Origin: an uncultured beta proteobacterium
Lineage (GTDB): Bacteria; Pseudomonadota; Gammaproteobacteria; Burkholderiales; Burkholderiaceae_C
Length of the DNA: 64,000 nt
Direction of reading: 5' to 3'
NCBI GenBank assembly: GCA_903886275.1
Contig: CAISLN010000040.1
Location: 62,001 to 126,000, forward strand
Shown here: positions 55,176 through 63,565 of the stretch, one piece after another
How positions within the stretch are numbered: position 1 is the first letter of the stretch
How the letters are laid out: every line of letters begins with the position of its first letter
Made by a program: the position numbers and the translations under genes
The notes under the pieces: model-generated
Database searches by the model: none
What the model was told of the DNA's origin: nothing
Seen by the model: the letters and a program-made list of their open reading frames with translations, nothing else

Positions 55176-57905
55176 ATGTCAGGAATTATGACCCGCATCC
55201 CAGACGCACTCAGCGCTTTCAACGGGTCCACTTACCCGCGCTTTGCTCAGCGCGTACGCCGCCGTTATGCCGTACAAATGCACCTGCTGCAAGCCGGCGT
55301 TCCCGGGCGCGACGCGATGCAGGCGCTGTTCGACGGCCTGCGCAGCGACGGGCTGGATCTTCCCGGCGCGCTGCGCGCCACCCGCCAGTTGGTGCTGGAG
55401 CGGCTGCTGGCGCTGGACTGCGACCAGGGGCTGGCCCTGGAGCGGGTCACGGCCAGCATGACCGAGCTGGCCGAGTGGGCCTTGGAGCTGGCCTATGCCA
55501 GCAGCCAGCAGGCGCTGCAGGAGACCCATGGCCTGCCGCTGGGCCCGGGCGGTGAGCAGGCCCAGCTGTGCATCATCGGCATGGGCAAGCTCGGTGCGCG
55601 CGAACTCAATGTCTCTAGCGACATCGACCTGATTTACATCTACGACCTCGACGGCGAAACCAGCGGCAGCGCAGAAGGCAGGGGCAAAATTTCCAACCAG
55701 GAATTTTTTGCCAAACAGGTGCGCGCCATCTACGCGCTGATTGGCGACAGCACCGAGCACGGCTTTGTGTTCCGCGTGGACCTGGCGCTGCGCCCCAATG
55801 GCAACTCGGGTCCGGCCGCCGTATCGCTTGCCGCACTGGACGAGTATTTTCAGGTGCAGGGGCGCGAGTGGGAACGCTTTGCCTGGCTCAAAAGCCGGGT
55901 GATTGCGCCGCGCAGTGCCATCAAGAGCGGCTGCGCCCAGAGCCTGCGCGCCGTGGTGCTGCCCTTTGTGTTCAGGCGCTACCTCGACTACAACGTGTTC
56001 GACGCCCTGCGCATCCTGCACCGCCAGATCCGCGAGCATGCCGCCAAGCGCAGTGCCGGCCGGCCCGAACGCGGCAACGACGTCAAGCTCTCGCGCGGGG
56101 GCATACGCGAAATCGAATTCACGGTGCAGCTGCTGCAGGTGGTGCGCGGTGGCCAGTTTCCGGAGCTGCGCACCCGCCCCACGCTGAACGCGTTGCAGCG
56201 CGTGACCAAGGCCGGGCTGATGACGCCGGACGCTGCGCAAAAGCTGGCCCTGGCCTACGGCTTTTTGCGCCAGGTGGAGCACCGCATCCAGTACCTAGAC
56301 GACCAGCAAACCCATGTGCTGCCGACGGTGGACGCCGACCTGCTGTGGATTGCGCAAGCCATGGGCTTTGCCAACACGCACAGCTTTTTGGCCCAGCTCG
56401 ACACCCACCGCGAAGGCGTGGCCCAGGAATTTGACGCCCTGCTGGGCGGCGCCCAACCCGAGTGCAAGGGCTGCAAGGGCAAGGCACCAGCGCCCGACGC
56501 CAGCGACTTTGAGGTGCTGCTGGCCCAGACCCAGGGCAAGTTTCGAGAACGATTGGCCATCTGGCAAAGCCACCCGCGCATCCTGGCGCTGCGCGAGGAG
56601 TCGCGCGTGCGTCTGGGCAAACTGGTCCTGCGCACCGCCCAGTGGGTCAGCGAGGGCCGGGTCACAGAGGACGCGGCCGTGCGCCTGTCCGACTGGATAG
56701 AGCCGCTGTTGCGCCGCGAAAGCTACCTGGCCCTGCTGCTGGAGCGCCCCAATGTGCATGAGCGCTTGCTGCGCCTGCTGGGTGCGGCCAAATGGCCAGC
56801 CCGCTACCTGCTGCTGCACCCTGGCGTGATTGACGAACTGGCCAGCAACGCCATGCTGCAGGAGCGCTTTGACGCCACCGAATTCGAGGCCGAAATGGAG
56901 CACCGCCGCGCTGCCCTGGCCGCTGGCGGCGAGGACGACGACGAGGCGCTCCTCGACCTGCTGCGCCGCGCCCACCATGCCGAGGTGTTTCGTACCCTGG
57001 CACGTGACGTAGAAGGTTGCATCACGGTGGAACAGGTGGCCGATGACCTGAGCGCCCTGGCCGAAAGCATGCTGCGCACCACCACCCGCTGGTGCTGGGA
57101 GCGGCTCAAAAACCGGCATCGCCCGGACCACCGCTTCGGCATCATTGCCTACGGCAAACTGGGCGGCAAGGAGCTGGGCTACGGCAGCGACCTGGACATC
57201 GTGTTTGTTTTTGACGACGAAGACGAGAGCGCCTTCGAGGTCTATGGCGCGCTGATCCGCAAGCTGATCAACTGGCTCACCGTGAAGACCGGCGAGGGCG
57301 ACATCTACGAGATCGACACCGCCCTGCGCCCCAATGGCAACTCCGGCCTTTTGATCACCAGCTTTGCGGCTTATGCCAACTACCAGCAACAGCGCGGCAG
57401 CAATGCCGCCTGGACTTGGGAGCACCAAGCCATGACGCGCGCCCGCTGTGTGCTCGGCGACGCGTCCTTGCAGCAGCGCTTCGAGGCGGTGCGCGAGGCC
57501 GTCATCACCAACCCGCGCGACACCGCGGCCCTGCGCACCGAGATCATGGAGATGCGCGCCAAGCTGAGCAAGGGCAGGCCCGTCAAGGGCGAGCGTTTCG
57601 ATGTGAAGCACAGCCCCGGCGGCATGGTGGACATCGAGTTTGCGGTGCAGTTTCTGGTGCTCTCAAAAAGCCAGGAACACCCTGAGTTGCGCGCCAATGT
57701 GGGCAATATCGCCCTGCTGCAGCGCGCCCAGGTGTGCGGCCTTTTGCCGGGTCACACCGGTGACAACGCCGCCCTGGCTTATCGCACGCTGCGCCAAATT
57801 CAGCACCGCGCCCGACTCAATGAGGAGCCGACGCAGTTGGATGTGGAACAGGTGCAGTTTGAGCGCGCTGCGGGGCTGGCTTTGTGGGCGGCGGTGTTTG
57901 GGTGA
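55176..57905 (+). CDS. glnE: Glutamine synthetase adenylyltransferase/deadenylase
   Basis: GlnE adds AMP to glutamine synthetase when nitrogen is plentiful and removes it when nitrogen is scarce, under PII control. The 909-residue protein has two nucleotidyltransferase domains. The first has GMGKLGARELNVSSDIDLIY near 127, with the Asp-x-Asp metal pair. The second has YGKLGGKELGYGSDLDIVFV near 655. Both look catalytic. A second ATG at 55188 has AGGA very close and is another possible start. Confidence 0.95.
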   Translation: MSGIMTRIPDALSAFNGSTYPRFAQRVRRRYAVQMHLLQAGVPGRDAMQALFDGLRSDGLDLPGALRATRQLVLERLLALDCDQGLALERVTASMTELAEWALELAYASSQQALQETHGLPLGPGGEQAQLCIIGMGKLGARELNVSSDIDLIYIYDLDGETSGSAEGRGKISNQEFFAKQVRAIYALIGDSTEHGFVFRVDLALRPNGNSGPAAVSLAALDEYFQVQGREWERFAWLKSRVIAPRSAIKSGCAQSLRAVVLPFVFRRYLDYNVFDALRILHRQIREHAAKRSAGRPERGNDVKLSRGGIREIEFTVQLLQVVRGGQFPELRTRPTLNALQRVTKAGLMTPDAAQKLALAYGFLRQVEHRIQYLDDQQTHVLPTVDADLLWIAQAMGFANTHSFLAQLDTHREGVAQEFDALLGGAQPECKGCKGKAPAPDASDFEVLLAQTQGKFRERLAIWQSHPRILALREESRVRLGKLVLRTAQWVSEGRVTEDAAVRLSDWIEPLLRRESYLALLLERPNVHERLLRLLGAAKWPARYLLLHPGVIDELASNAMLQERFDATEFEAEMEHRRAALAAGGEDDDEALLDLLRRAHHAEVFRTLARDVEGCITVEQVADDLSALAESMLRTTTRWCWERLKNRHRPDHRFGIIAYGKLGGKELGYGSDLDIVFVFDDEDESAFEVYGALIRKLINWLTVKTGEGDIYEIDTALRPNGNSGLLITSFAAYANYQQQRGSNAAWTWEHQAMTRARCVLGDASLQQRFEAVREAVITNPRDTAALRTEIMEMRAKLSKGRPVKGERFDVKHSPGGMVDIEFAVQFLVLSKSQEHPELRANVGNIALLQRAQVCGLLPGHTGDNAALAYRTLRQIQHRARLNEEPTQLDVEQVQFERAAGLALWAAVFG

Positions 57906-58253
57906 GGCCAATCGAACGCAACCATTGACAACAATGAGCGGCATGGCCCTCAAATTACTGGCTGTAATCCAGAAGCACGGTCTGAGTGTGCTGGCTTGAG
58001 TCTTGTCTGGCAGCGGTGCAGCGGGAGCGGCCCTTGAGCCACAGAGTGGTCAGCTTCACATTGGCAAACTTAACGACCGCTGCTGAGAAAAGGGCACGTT
58101 TTGGCGAACGACAGCTTTCTCGGGACCAAACCTAATTCTCTCGAATTTTTGCCAAAAACACGAATGGCCGGTTACAGCCCTTTGCTGGCATTACTGCCGC
58201 AGGCAAGGGCAGGTGCCATCTACCGAAAATCCGGCTACCCTAAAAACAAATGC
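57906..58253. other. 348-bp gap without a recognisable gene
   Basis: The gap lies between the convergent ends of glnE and rfaE2. Its base composition is clearly more AT-rich than the neighbours, especially 58060-58250. The longest clean start-to-stop frame is a 21-codon one at 57934-57999, too short and isolated to call. There is no strong hairpin terminator. It could be remnant sequence or an untranslated RNA region; I see no sign that decides this. Confidence 0.6.
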
Positions 58254-58748
58254 TCAGGTGCCCCTGATCCGGTTCACTAACTGCGTGGTCGAGTAACCCG
58301 CCACAAACGGCAGGGCCAGGGCATAGCCGCCCCAGCTTTCGACCAGGGCGGTCTCAGGCAGCTTGGACATGTCGTAGTCGCCACCCTTGACCAGGATGTC
58401 GGGCCGGATCTGGGCAATCAGCGCTTGCGGCGTGTCCTCGTCAAACCAGGTCACCAGACTGACAGATTCCTGCGATGCCATGACGATGGCGCGGTCGGCG
58501 TCCTTGTTCAGGGGGCGGTCATCGCCCTTGCCCAGGCGCTTGACCGAGGCATCGGTGTTGAGCGCCACGATCAGGCTGCCGCCCAGGGCTCTTGCCTGGG
58601 CCAGATAGACCACATGGCCGCGGTGCAGCACATCGAACACGCCGTTGGTAAACACCCAGGGTTTGGGCAGCGCGCGCAGGGCCTCGGTGAGCTGCTCGCG
58701 TGGCAGGATTTTTTGTAAAAAGACGGGGGGGGTGGCTTGGGCTTGCAT
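58254..58748 (-). CDS. rfaE2: D-glycero-beta-D-manno-heptose 1-phosphate adenylyltransferase
   Basis: This nucleotidyltransferase makes ADP-heptose for the LPS core. The 164-residue protein has the NGVFDVLHRGHVVYLAQAR motif with HxGH-type residues, KRLGKGDDRPLN, and a C-terminal VKGGDY followed by VAGYSTTQLVNRI; the family consensus for the last part is GYSTTxxIxxI. It is the separate adenylyltransferase form rather than the HldE fusion. I prefer the ATG at 58748; an ATG at 58793 would add 15 residues. Confidence 0.9.
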   Translation of the reverse strand: MQAQATPPVFLQKILPREQLTEALRALPKPWVFTNGVFDVLHRGHVVYLAQARALGGSLIVALNTDASVKRLGKGDDRPLNKDADRAIVMASQESVSLVTWFDEDTPQALIAQIRPDILVKGGDYDMSKLPETALVESWGGYALALPFVAGYSTTQLVNRIRGT

Positions 58749-58839
58749 GCCTTGGATGCTAGCAGGGCGAATTGAACGGGCATTACGTTCCATTTTTCAA
58801 GCCGAGATCGCATCACCTGGAGGCATAATATTTTTGCCT

Positions 58840-60069
58840 ATGAACCTCATACCGATCGAAATCGACTCCATACGCATTGGATATCCCATGCCTTGTGACC
58901 TGGTCGATGGCAATGGCGTGTTGCTGGCAAAAAAGTCGCTGATCATCCGTTCCAAAGAAGACCTGATCCTCTTTTACAACCGCACTGGCGGACTGTTTGT
59001 GGATGGGCATGACGCGGAGGTCATGCGCAAGGCCTACGTAGACCAGTTGCAAACCATGATGCGCAAAGAAAAGTCCATCGGTGAAATTGCAGAGTCCAAG
59101 CTGCTGGTGGACCGTACCGTCCAACGCAGAGTCGATGCGCCGGGGCGCGTGAACTGGCACGACATGCAACAGCAGGCCCACTATGCACTGCGTGAGCCGC
59201 AGCATGCGTTCTTCCTGGAGCGTCTGGACGCCATTCACCGAAGCCTGATGCAGGAATCGCAGCGCAACCCCGATGGCGCGCTGTTTGCATTGATCCAGCT
59301 TTCGGCCACCGAGACCGCGATGTACAGCGCAACCCATGCCATGCTGGTCAGCATGATGTGCGGCCTGGCCGCGCGCGAGGTGCTGGACTGGCCGGAGTCG
59401 GTGGAAATGCTGCTGCGCAAGGCAGCGCTGACCATGAATCTGTCCATGGCCGAGTTACAGGACCGCTTGGCCGTGCAAAGGCGCCCGCCTGATCCTGTGC
59501 AAAGGACCCATATCGATGAACATGCCCGCCTGTCGAGCGAACTGCTGCAGGCCGTGGGAGTGAACGACCCCCTCTGGCTGGACGCGGTGGCTGCGCACCA
59601 TGCCGTCGAACCCGGCCGGCTGCGCAGCAAGGAACCGGCACAGCGCCTGGCCCGTCTGATCCAGCGTGCCGACATGTTTGCTGCACGTCTGTCGCCGCGC
59701 CTGACACGGCCGGCCGTCTCGCCGGCGTTGGCCATGCAGGCCTGCTACTTTGACGAAGACAAAAACGTCGATGAGGCCGGCGCCGCCATGATCAAGGCAG
59801 TGGGCATTTACCAGCCCGGCTCCTACGTCAAACTGGCCTCGGACGAGGTGGCCGTGGTGGTGCGGCGCAGCGCCAACACCAGTACGCCACGCGTGGCGGT
59901 GGTGCTCAACCGAAGCGGCATGCCGACCATGGAGCATGCCCTGCGCGACACCGCCAACAAGGACTTCCGCGTGGTAGCCAGCGTGCCGCACGCCGAGGTC
60001 AAGGTAAACATCCAACTCGATCGCCTGCTACCCCTGACCCAGCCCACGCCCGCCGACCGCAGCTGGTAG
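58840..60069 (+). CDS. Degenerate HD-GYP-domain protein
   Basis: A 409-residue cytoplasmic protein. The C-terminal two thirds follow the HD-GYP plan: THAMLVSMM near 165, AALTMNLSM at 195-203, ARLSSELLQAVGV near 229, AAHHA at 251-255, a RADMFAARLSPRLTRPAVSPALAM stretch and GIYQPGSYVKLASDEVAVV. But the HD pair is replaced by Met199-Asn200, and the DGxGYP loop after HH is missing (EPGRLRSKE instead). So metal binding and c-di-GMP hydrolysis are unlikely. The N-terminal 60 residues resemble the short beta domain seen before some HD-GYP domains. It may act as a c-di-GMP-related scaffold; that is inference. Confidence 0.75.
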   Translation: MNLIPIEIDSIRIGYPMPCDLVDGNGVLLAKKSLIIRSKEDLILFYNRTGGLFVDGHDAEVMRKAYVDQLQTMMRKEKSIGEIAESKLLVDRTVQRRVDAPGRVNWHDMQQQAHYALREPQHAFFLERLDAIHRSLMQESQRNPDGALFALIQLSATETAMYSATHAMLVSMMCGLAAREVLDWPESVEMLLRKAALTMNLSMAELQDRLAVQRRPPDPVQRTHIDEHARLSSELLQAVGVNDPLWLDAVAAHHAVEPGRLRSKEPAQRLARLIQRADMFAARLSPRLTRPAVSPALAMQACYFDEDKNVDEAGAAMIKAVGIYQPGSYVKLASDEVAVVVRRSANTSTPRVAVVLNRSGMPTMEHALRDTANKDFRVVASVPHAEVKVNIQLDRLLPLTQPTPADRSW

Positions 60070-60120
60070 GCGCCCAGTCCGGCCGCTCACTCGACCCCAG
60101 TCTCGTTCCAAGCATGCCGG

Positions 60121-60156
60121 CGCCAGGCTCCTGCAGGGGAGACAGCACGCCTGGCG
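60121..60156. terminator. Stem-loop after the HD-GYP-like gene
   Basis: CGCCAGGC (60121-60128) pairs perfectly with GCCTGGCG (60149-60156). No T-tract follows, so termination is uncertain. Confidence 0.35.
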
Positions 60157-60201
60157 GGCACCTAATCCCCAGCGCTTTGCAGGGTCTCTATACCGCTCAA
60201 C

Positions 60202-60244
60202 TTGAAAAAATACCGTTCGGTCACAAAATAACTTAAACGTTTAA
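60202..60244 (+). promoter_or_regulatory. Promoter/operator region of the oxidoreductase-DUF1365-CFA operon
   Basis: Two dyads lie just before the ATG at 60250. ACCG-TT-CGGT is at 60212-60221 and a perfect 12-bp palindrome TTAAACGTTTAA is at 60233-60244, ending five bases before the start codon. A TTGAAA box at 60202-60207 could be a -35 element, placing the first dyad in the spacer. No good ribosome site is visible, because the palindrome occupies its place. The regulators are unknown. Confidence 0.5.
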
Positions 60245-60249
60245 ATCCT

Positions 60250-61545
60250 ATGAAAATTGCAATTATTGGTTCCGGTATCGCCGGCTTGGCAGTGGCCCAC
60301 CAGCTGCGCGGGCAAGCCGACTTGACCCTGTTTGAGGCCGGTGGCTACTTCGGCGGTCACACCCATACCGTAGAAGTGACCCTGCCCGGCCCTACGGGGC
60401 CGGTCACGCATGGCGTGGACACTGGCTTTCTGGTCTTCAACGAACGCACCTACCCCAAGCTGATTGCGCTGTTTGCCGAGCTGGGCATTGCCACAGCCAA
60501 GTCCGACATGTCGTTCTCGGTACAGGTGCCAAAGGCCGGTGGCCAGGCACTGGAGTGGAGCGGCTCTTCGCTCAACACCGTGTTTGCCCAGCGCAGCAAC
60601 CTGCTCAACCCGCGTTTTCTGGGCATGCTGCGCGAGGTTCTGCGCTTCAATGCCCTGGCCACCCGCCTGGCCGAAAGTGGCGACTACACCGAGCTGCTGC
60701 AGCCCCTCAGCGGCTTTCTGGCGCAGCACGGCTTTTCCGAAGTGTTCCGCGACTGGTACTTCTTGCCCATGCTGGGTTGCATCTGGAGTTGCCCAACCGA
60801 CCAGATGTTGCAGTTCCCGGTGGCCACCATGATCCGCTTCTGTCACAACCACGGGCTGATCCAGGTGAGCAACCGCCCGCAGTGGTGGACCGTGGCCGGT
60901 GGTGCGCGCAACTACGTAGAGAAAATCGTGGCTGGCATTTCCGACAAGCGCCTGAACACGCCGGTGACCAGCATCCGGCGCGACGCCCATGGCGTGTGGG
61001 TCGGCTCGGGTGGGCGCCAGGAACACTTTGACCAGGTCGTGCTGGCCTGCCACTCGGACCAGGCGTTGCGTCTGCTGTCCGACGCCAGCCCCGCCGAACA
61101 GGCCACGCTGGGCGCCATTCGCTACCAACCCAACCGCGCCGTGCTGCACACCGATACCAGCGTGTTGCCGCGCGCCCGGCGTGCCTGGGCCGCTTGGAAC
61201 TACCAACGCGCGCCGCAAGCAGAGCAGTCGCGGGTCTGCCTGCACTACCTGCTCAACCTGCTGCAGCCCCTGCCCTTCACGCAAAGCGTGGTGGTGTCAC
61301 TCAACCCGCTGCAGGAGATTGCACCCCAGCATGTGCTGGGCAGCTATGACTATGCGCACCCGGTGTTTGACCTGGCAGCTATTGCAGCGCAAAAGCAGGT
61401 GCCTGCCCTGCAGGGCCAGCGTTACACCTATTTCTGTGGCGCCTGGACCGGCTTTGGCTTTCACGAGGACGGCCTGGCCTCGGGGCTGGAGGTGGCAAGG
61501 CGCATACGCTATGACGCGTCCCAAGCGCAGCGGCTGGCCGCATGA
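60250..61545 (+). CDS. FAD-dependent oxidoreductase (amine-oxidase-like)
   Basis: A 431-residue flavoprotein. The N-terminal dinucleotide fold is IAIIGSGIAGLAVAHQL, followed by LFEAGGYFGGHTHTVEV and the C-terminal FAD segment TYFCGAWTGFGFHEDGLASGLEVAR. It is the family found next to DUF1365 and CFA-type methyltransferase genes in many Proteobacteria. There it is thought to modify membrane fatty acids; related clusters in alphaproteobacteria make furan fatty acids. It is the first gene of the operon and overlaps the next gene by 4 bp. Confidence 0.88.
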   Translation: MKIAIIGSGIAGLAVAHQLRGQADLTLFEAGGYFGGHTHTVEVTLPGPTGPVTHGVDTGFLVFNERTYPKLIALFAELGIATAKSDMSFSVQVPKAGGQALEWSGSSLNTVFAQRSNLLNPRFLGMLREVLRFNALATRLAESGDYTELLQPLSGFLAQHGFSEVFRDWYFLPMLGCIWSCPTDQMLQFPVATMIRFCHNHGLIQVSNRPQWWTVAGGARNYVEKIVAGISDKRLNTPVTSIRRDAHGVWVGSGGRQEHFDQVVLACHSDQALRLLSDASPAEQATLGAIRYQPNRAVLHTDTSVLPRARRAWAAWNYQRAPQAEQSRVCLHYLLNLLQPLPFTQSVVVSLNPLQEIAPQHVLGSYDYAHPVFDLAAIAAQKQVPALQGQRYTYFCGAWTGFGFHEDGLASGLEVARRIRYDASQAQRLAA

Positions 61546-62315
61546 GCGCAGCGCAAGCCGTGGCCCTGATCGGCTTTGGCCAGGTGCGCCACCGCCGCCT
61601 CAAGCCGGTGGGCAACCGCTTTACCTACGGCACTTACTTCCTGATGCTGCCCCTGCGCAGCCTGCAACAAAACGGGCCCGGCGCCCTGGCGCGCAACCGG
61701 CGCGCAATGCTGAGCTTTTATGACAGTGACCATGGCGACGGTCGCGGTCCGGAACAGGGCGGCGCCCTGGCCTGGCTGGACCAGTTGCTGCAGGAGCAGG
61801 GCATTTTGGACGCCACTGGCGAGGTCTGGCTGCATACCTATCCGCGCGTGCTGGGCTTCAGCTTCAAGCCGGTCAGCTTTTGGTACTGCCATGCGGCCGA
61901 CGCCAGCCTGCGCGCTGTGGTGGCCGAGGTCAACAACACCTTTGGTCAGCGCCACTGCTACCTGCTGGACCGCCCCGCCTATGGCCAGGAGCTACGCGCC
62001 GACAAGGTGTTCCATGTGTCGCCGTTTTGTGCCGTAGAGGGCAGCTACCGCTTTCGCCTGATGTTCACACCCGCGCAGGACCGCACCGTGGCCCGCATCG
62101 ACTACGACGACGCCCAAGGCCCGCTCTTGGAGACCAGCGTCAGTGGCCGCCTGGAGCCGCTCACCCAGGCCAGCACCCGCCATGCCCTTTGGCATTACCC
62201 AGCCATGACCTGGAACGTGCTGGCGCGCATCCATTGGCAGGCCTTGAAGCTGTTTTTCAAACGTGCGCCGTTTTTCGGCAAGCCAGCGCTGCCCGCCTCT
62301 TTTGTGACCCGCTAA
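61542..62315 (+). CDS. DUF1365 family protein
   Basis: A 257-residue protein with the DUF1365 pattern: GQVRHRRLKPVGNRFTYGTYF, FLMLPLRSL, the YPRVLGFSFKPVSFWYCH core, EVNNTFGQRHCYLL, KVFHVSPF and ALWHYPAMTWNVLARIHWQALKLF. The biochemical function is not established. It overlaps the oxidoreductase gene (ATGA) and is 12 bp before the methyltransferase gene. The three-gene set is conserved in many bacteria, so it probably assists a fatty-acid modification. Confidence 0.88.
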   Translation: MSAAQAVALIGFGQVRHRRLKPVGNRFTYGTYFLMLPLRSLQQNGPGALARNRRAMLSFYDSDHGDGRGPEQGGALAWLDQLLQEQGILDATGEVWLHTYPRVLGFSFKPVSFWYCHAADASLRAVVAEVNNTFGQRHCYLLDRPAYGQELRADKVFHVSPFCAVEGSYRFRLMFTPAQDRTVARIDYDDAQGPLLETSVSGRLEPLTQASTRHALWHYPAMTWNVLARIHWQALKLFFKRAPFFGKPALPASFVTR

Positions 62316-62327
62316 CGCATTGCCCCT

Positions 62328-63560
62328 ATGAACACCAACACCCTCACGAATACCGCAGGTTTTGTCCTGCCGCGCGGTACACCGGCGCCAGCGCGCACCG
62401 TCTTCAAACTGCTGCAGCGCCTGCGCCATGGCAGCCTGACGATCCAGTTGCCAGACGGTAGCATGCAGCGCTTTGGCGGTGAGGCATTGCCGCACGCAAC
62501 GCTTGCGCTGCACAACTGGAAGGGCTGCGCCGCAGCGCTCAAGTCGGGCGACATCGGCTTTGCCGAAAGCTACATCGCCGGCGACTGGAGCACGCCCAAC
62601 CTGACCGAGCTGCTGCGCGTGTTGGTGAAGAACCGCGCCGAGGTGGATGCGGTGATTTACGGCAGCTGGGCCGGGCGCCTGTTCTACCGCATCAAGCATT
62701 TGCTCCACCGCAACACACGCGCCAACAGCCAGAAAAACATCCACGCCCATTACGACCTGGGCAATGGCTTTTATGGCCTGTGGCTGGACGAGACCATGAA
62801 CTATTCCAGCGCCCTGTTCAACGGCGACAAGGCACAGCCCATGGCGCAAGCGCAGGAGGCCAAGGTGCGCCGCGCCCTGCTTGAGGCGGCCGTGAAGCCG
62901 GGCGACCGGGTGCTGGAAATCGGCTGCGGCTGGGGCGCACTGGCCGAGATGGCCACCACGGAAATGGGTGCCAGCATCACCGGCGTGACGCTGTCCACCG
63001 AGCAACTTGCCTATGCACAAGCGCGCATGCAGCGCCTGGGCGTGGCGCACATGGCGGAGTTGCGGCTGCAGGATTACCGCGACATTGGTGATGCGCCCTT
63101 TGATGCCATCTGCTCGATTGAGATGGTGGAGGCGGTGGGCCGAGAATACTGGCCGACCTACTTTGCAGCGGTGGCCAAGCTGCTCAAGCCGGGTGGACGG
63201 GCCTGCGTGCAAAGCATCGTCATCGACGACGCGCTCTACGAGCGCTACATAGGCTCCACCGACTTTATCCAGCAGTACATCTTCCCCGGTGGCTGCCTGC
63301 CCTGCCCGCGTGTGTTCCGTGAACAAGCAAAGGCCGCAGGTCTGGAGGTGGTGAACAGCCTGGCCTTTGGTGGCGATTACGCCGAGACCCTGCGCCGCTG
63401 GCGCGACCGCTTTTTGGCCCAGCGCAATGCCGTGCTGGCGAACGGTTTTGATGAACGCTTTATGCGCATCTGGGAGTTCTACCTGGCCTATTGCGAAGCC
63501 GCCTTCGACGAAGGCAATACCGATGTCGTGCAGTACACGCTGCGCAAGCCTTTGCTCTGA
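62328..63560 (+). CDS. Cyclopropane-fatty-acyl-phospholipid synthase family methyltransferase
   Basis: A 410-residue SAM-dependent methyltransferase of the CFA/mycolic acid synthase group. The SAM-binding motif is VLEIGCGWGALAEMA near 200. DLGNGFYGLWLDETMNYSSALF near 143 and the FDAICSIEMVEAVGREYWPTYF stretch are family hallmarks, as is FIQQYIFPGGCLPC. It transfers a methyl(ene) group to unsaturated phospholipid acyl chains. Whether it makes cyclopropane rings or a methylated precursor is not readable; the oxidoreductase and DUF1365 neighbours favour a modified-lipid pathway over plain Cfa. Confidence 0.88.
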   Translation: MNTNTLTNTAGFVLPRGTPAPARTVFKLLQRLRHGSLTIQLPDGSMQRFGGEALPHATLALHNWKGCAAALKSGDIGFAESYIAGDWSTPNLTELLRVLVKNRAEVDAVIYGSWAGRLFYRIKHLLHRNTRANSQKNIHAHYDLGNGFYGLWLDETMNYSSALFNGDKAQPMAQAQEAKVRRALLEAAVKPGDRVLEIGCGWGALAEMATTEMGASITGVTLSTEQLAYAQARMQRLGVAHMAELRLQDYRDIGDAPFDAICSIEMVEAVGREYWPTYFAAVAKLLKPGGRACVQSIVIDDALYERYIGSTDFIQQYIFPGGCLPCPRVFREQAKAAGLEVVNSLAFGGDYAETLRRWRDRFLAQRNAVLANGFDERFMRIWEFYLAYCEAAFDEGNTDVVQYTLRKPLL

Positions 63561-63565
63561 GCGCC

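Noticed and set aside
57934-57999. A 21-codon frame after glnE with a hydrophobic start
   Set aside because: Too short, no ribosome site and no context; kept only as a note in the gap entry.
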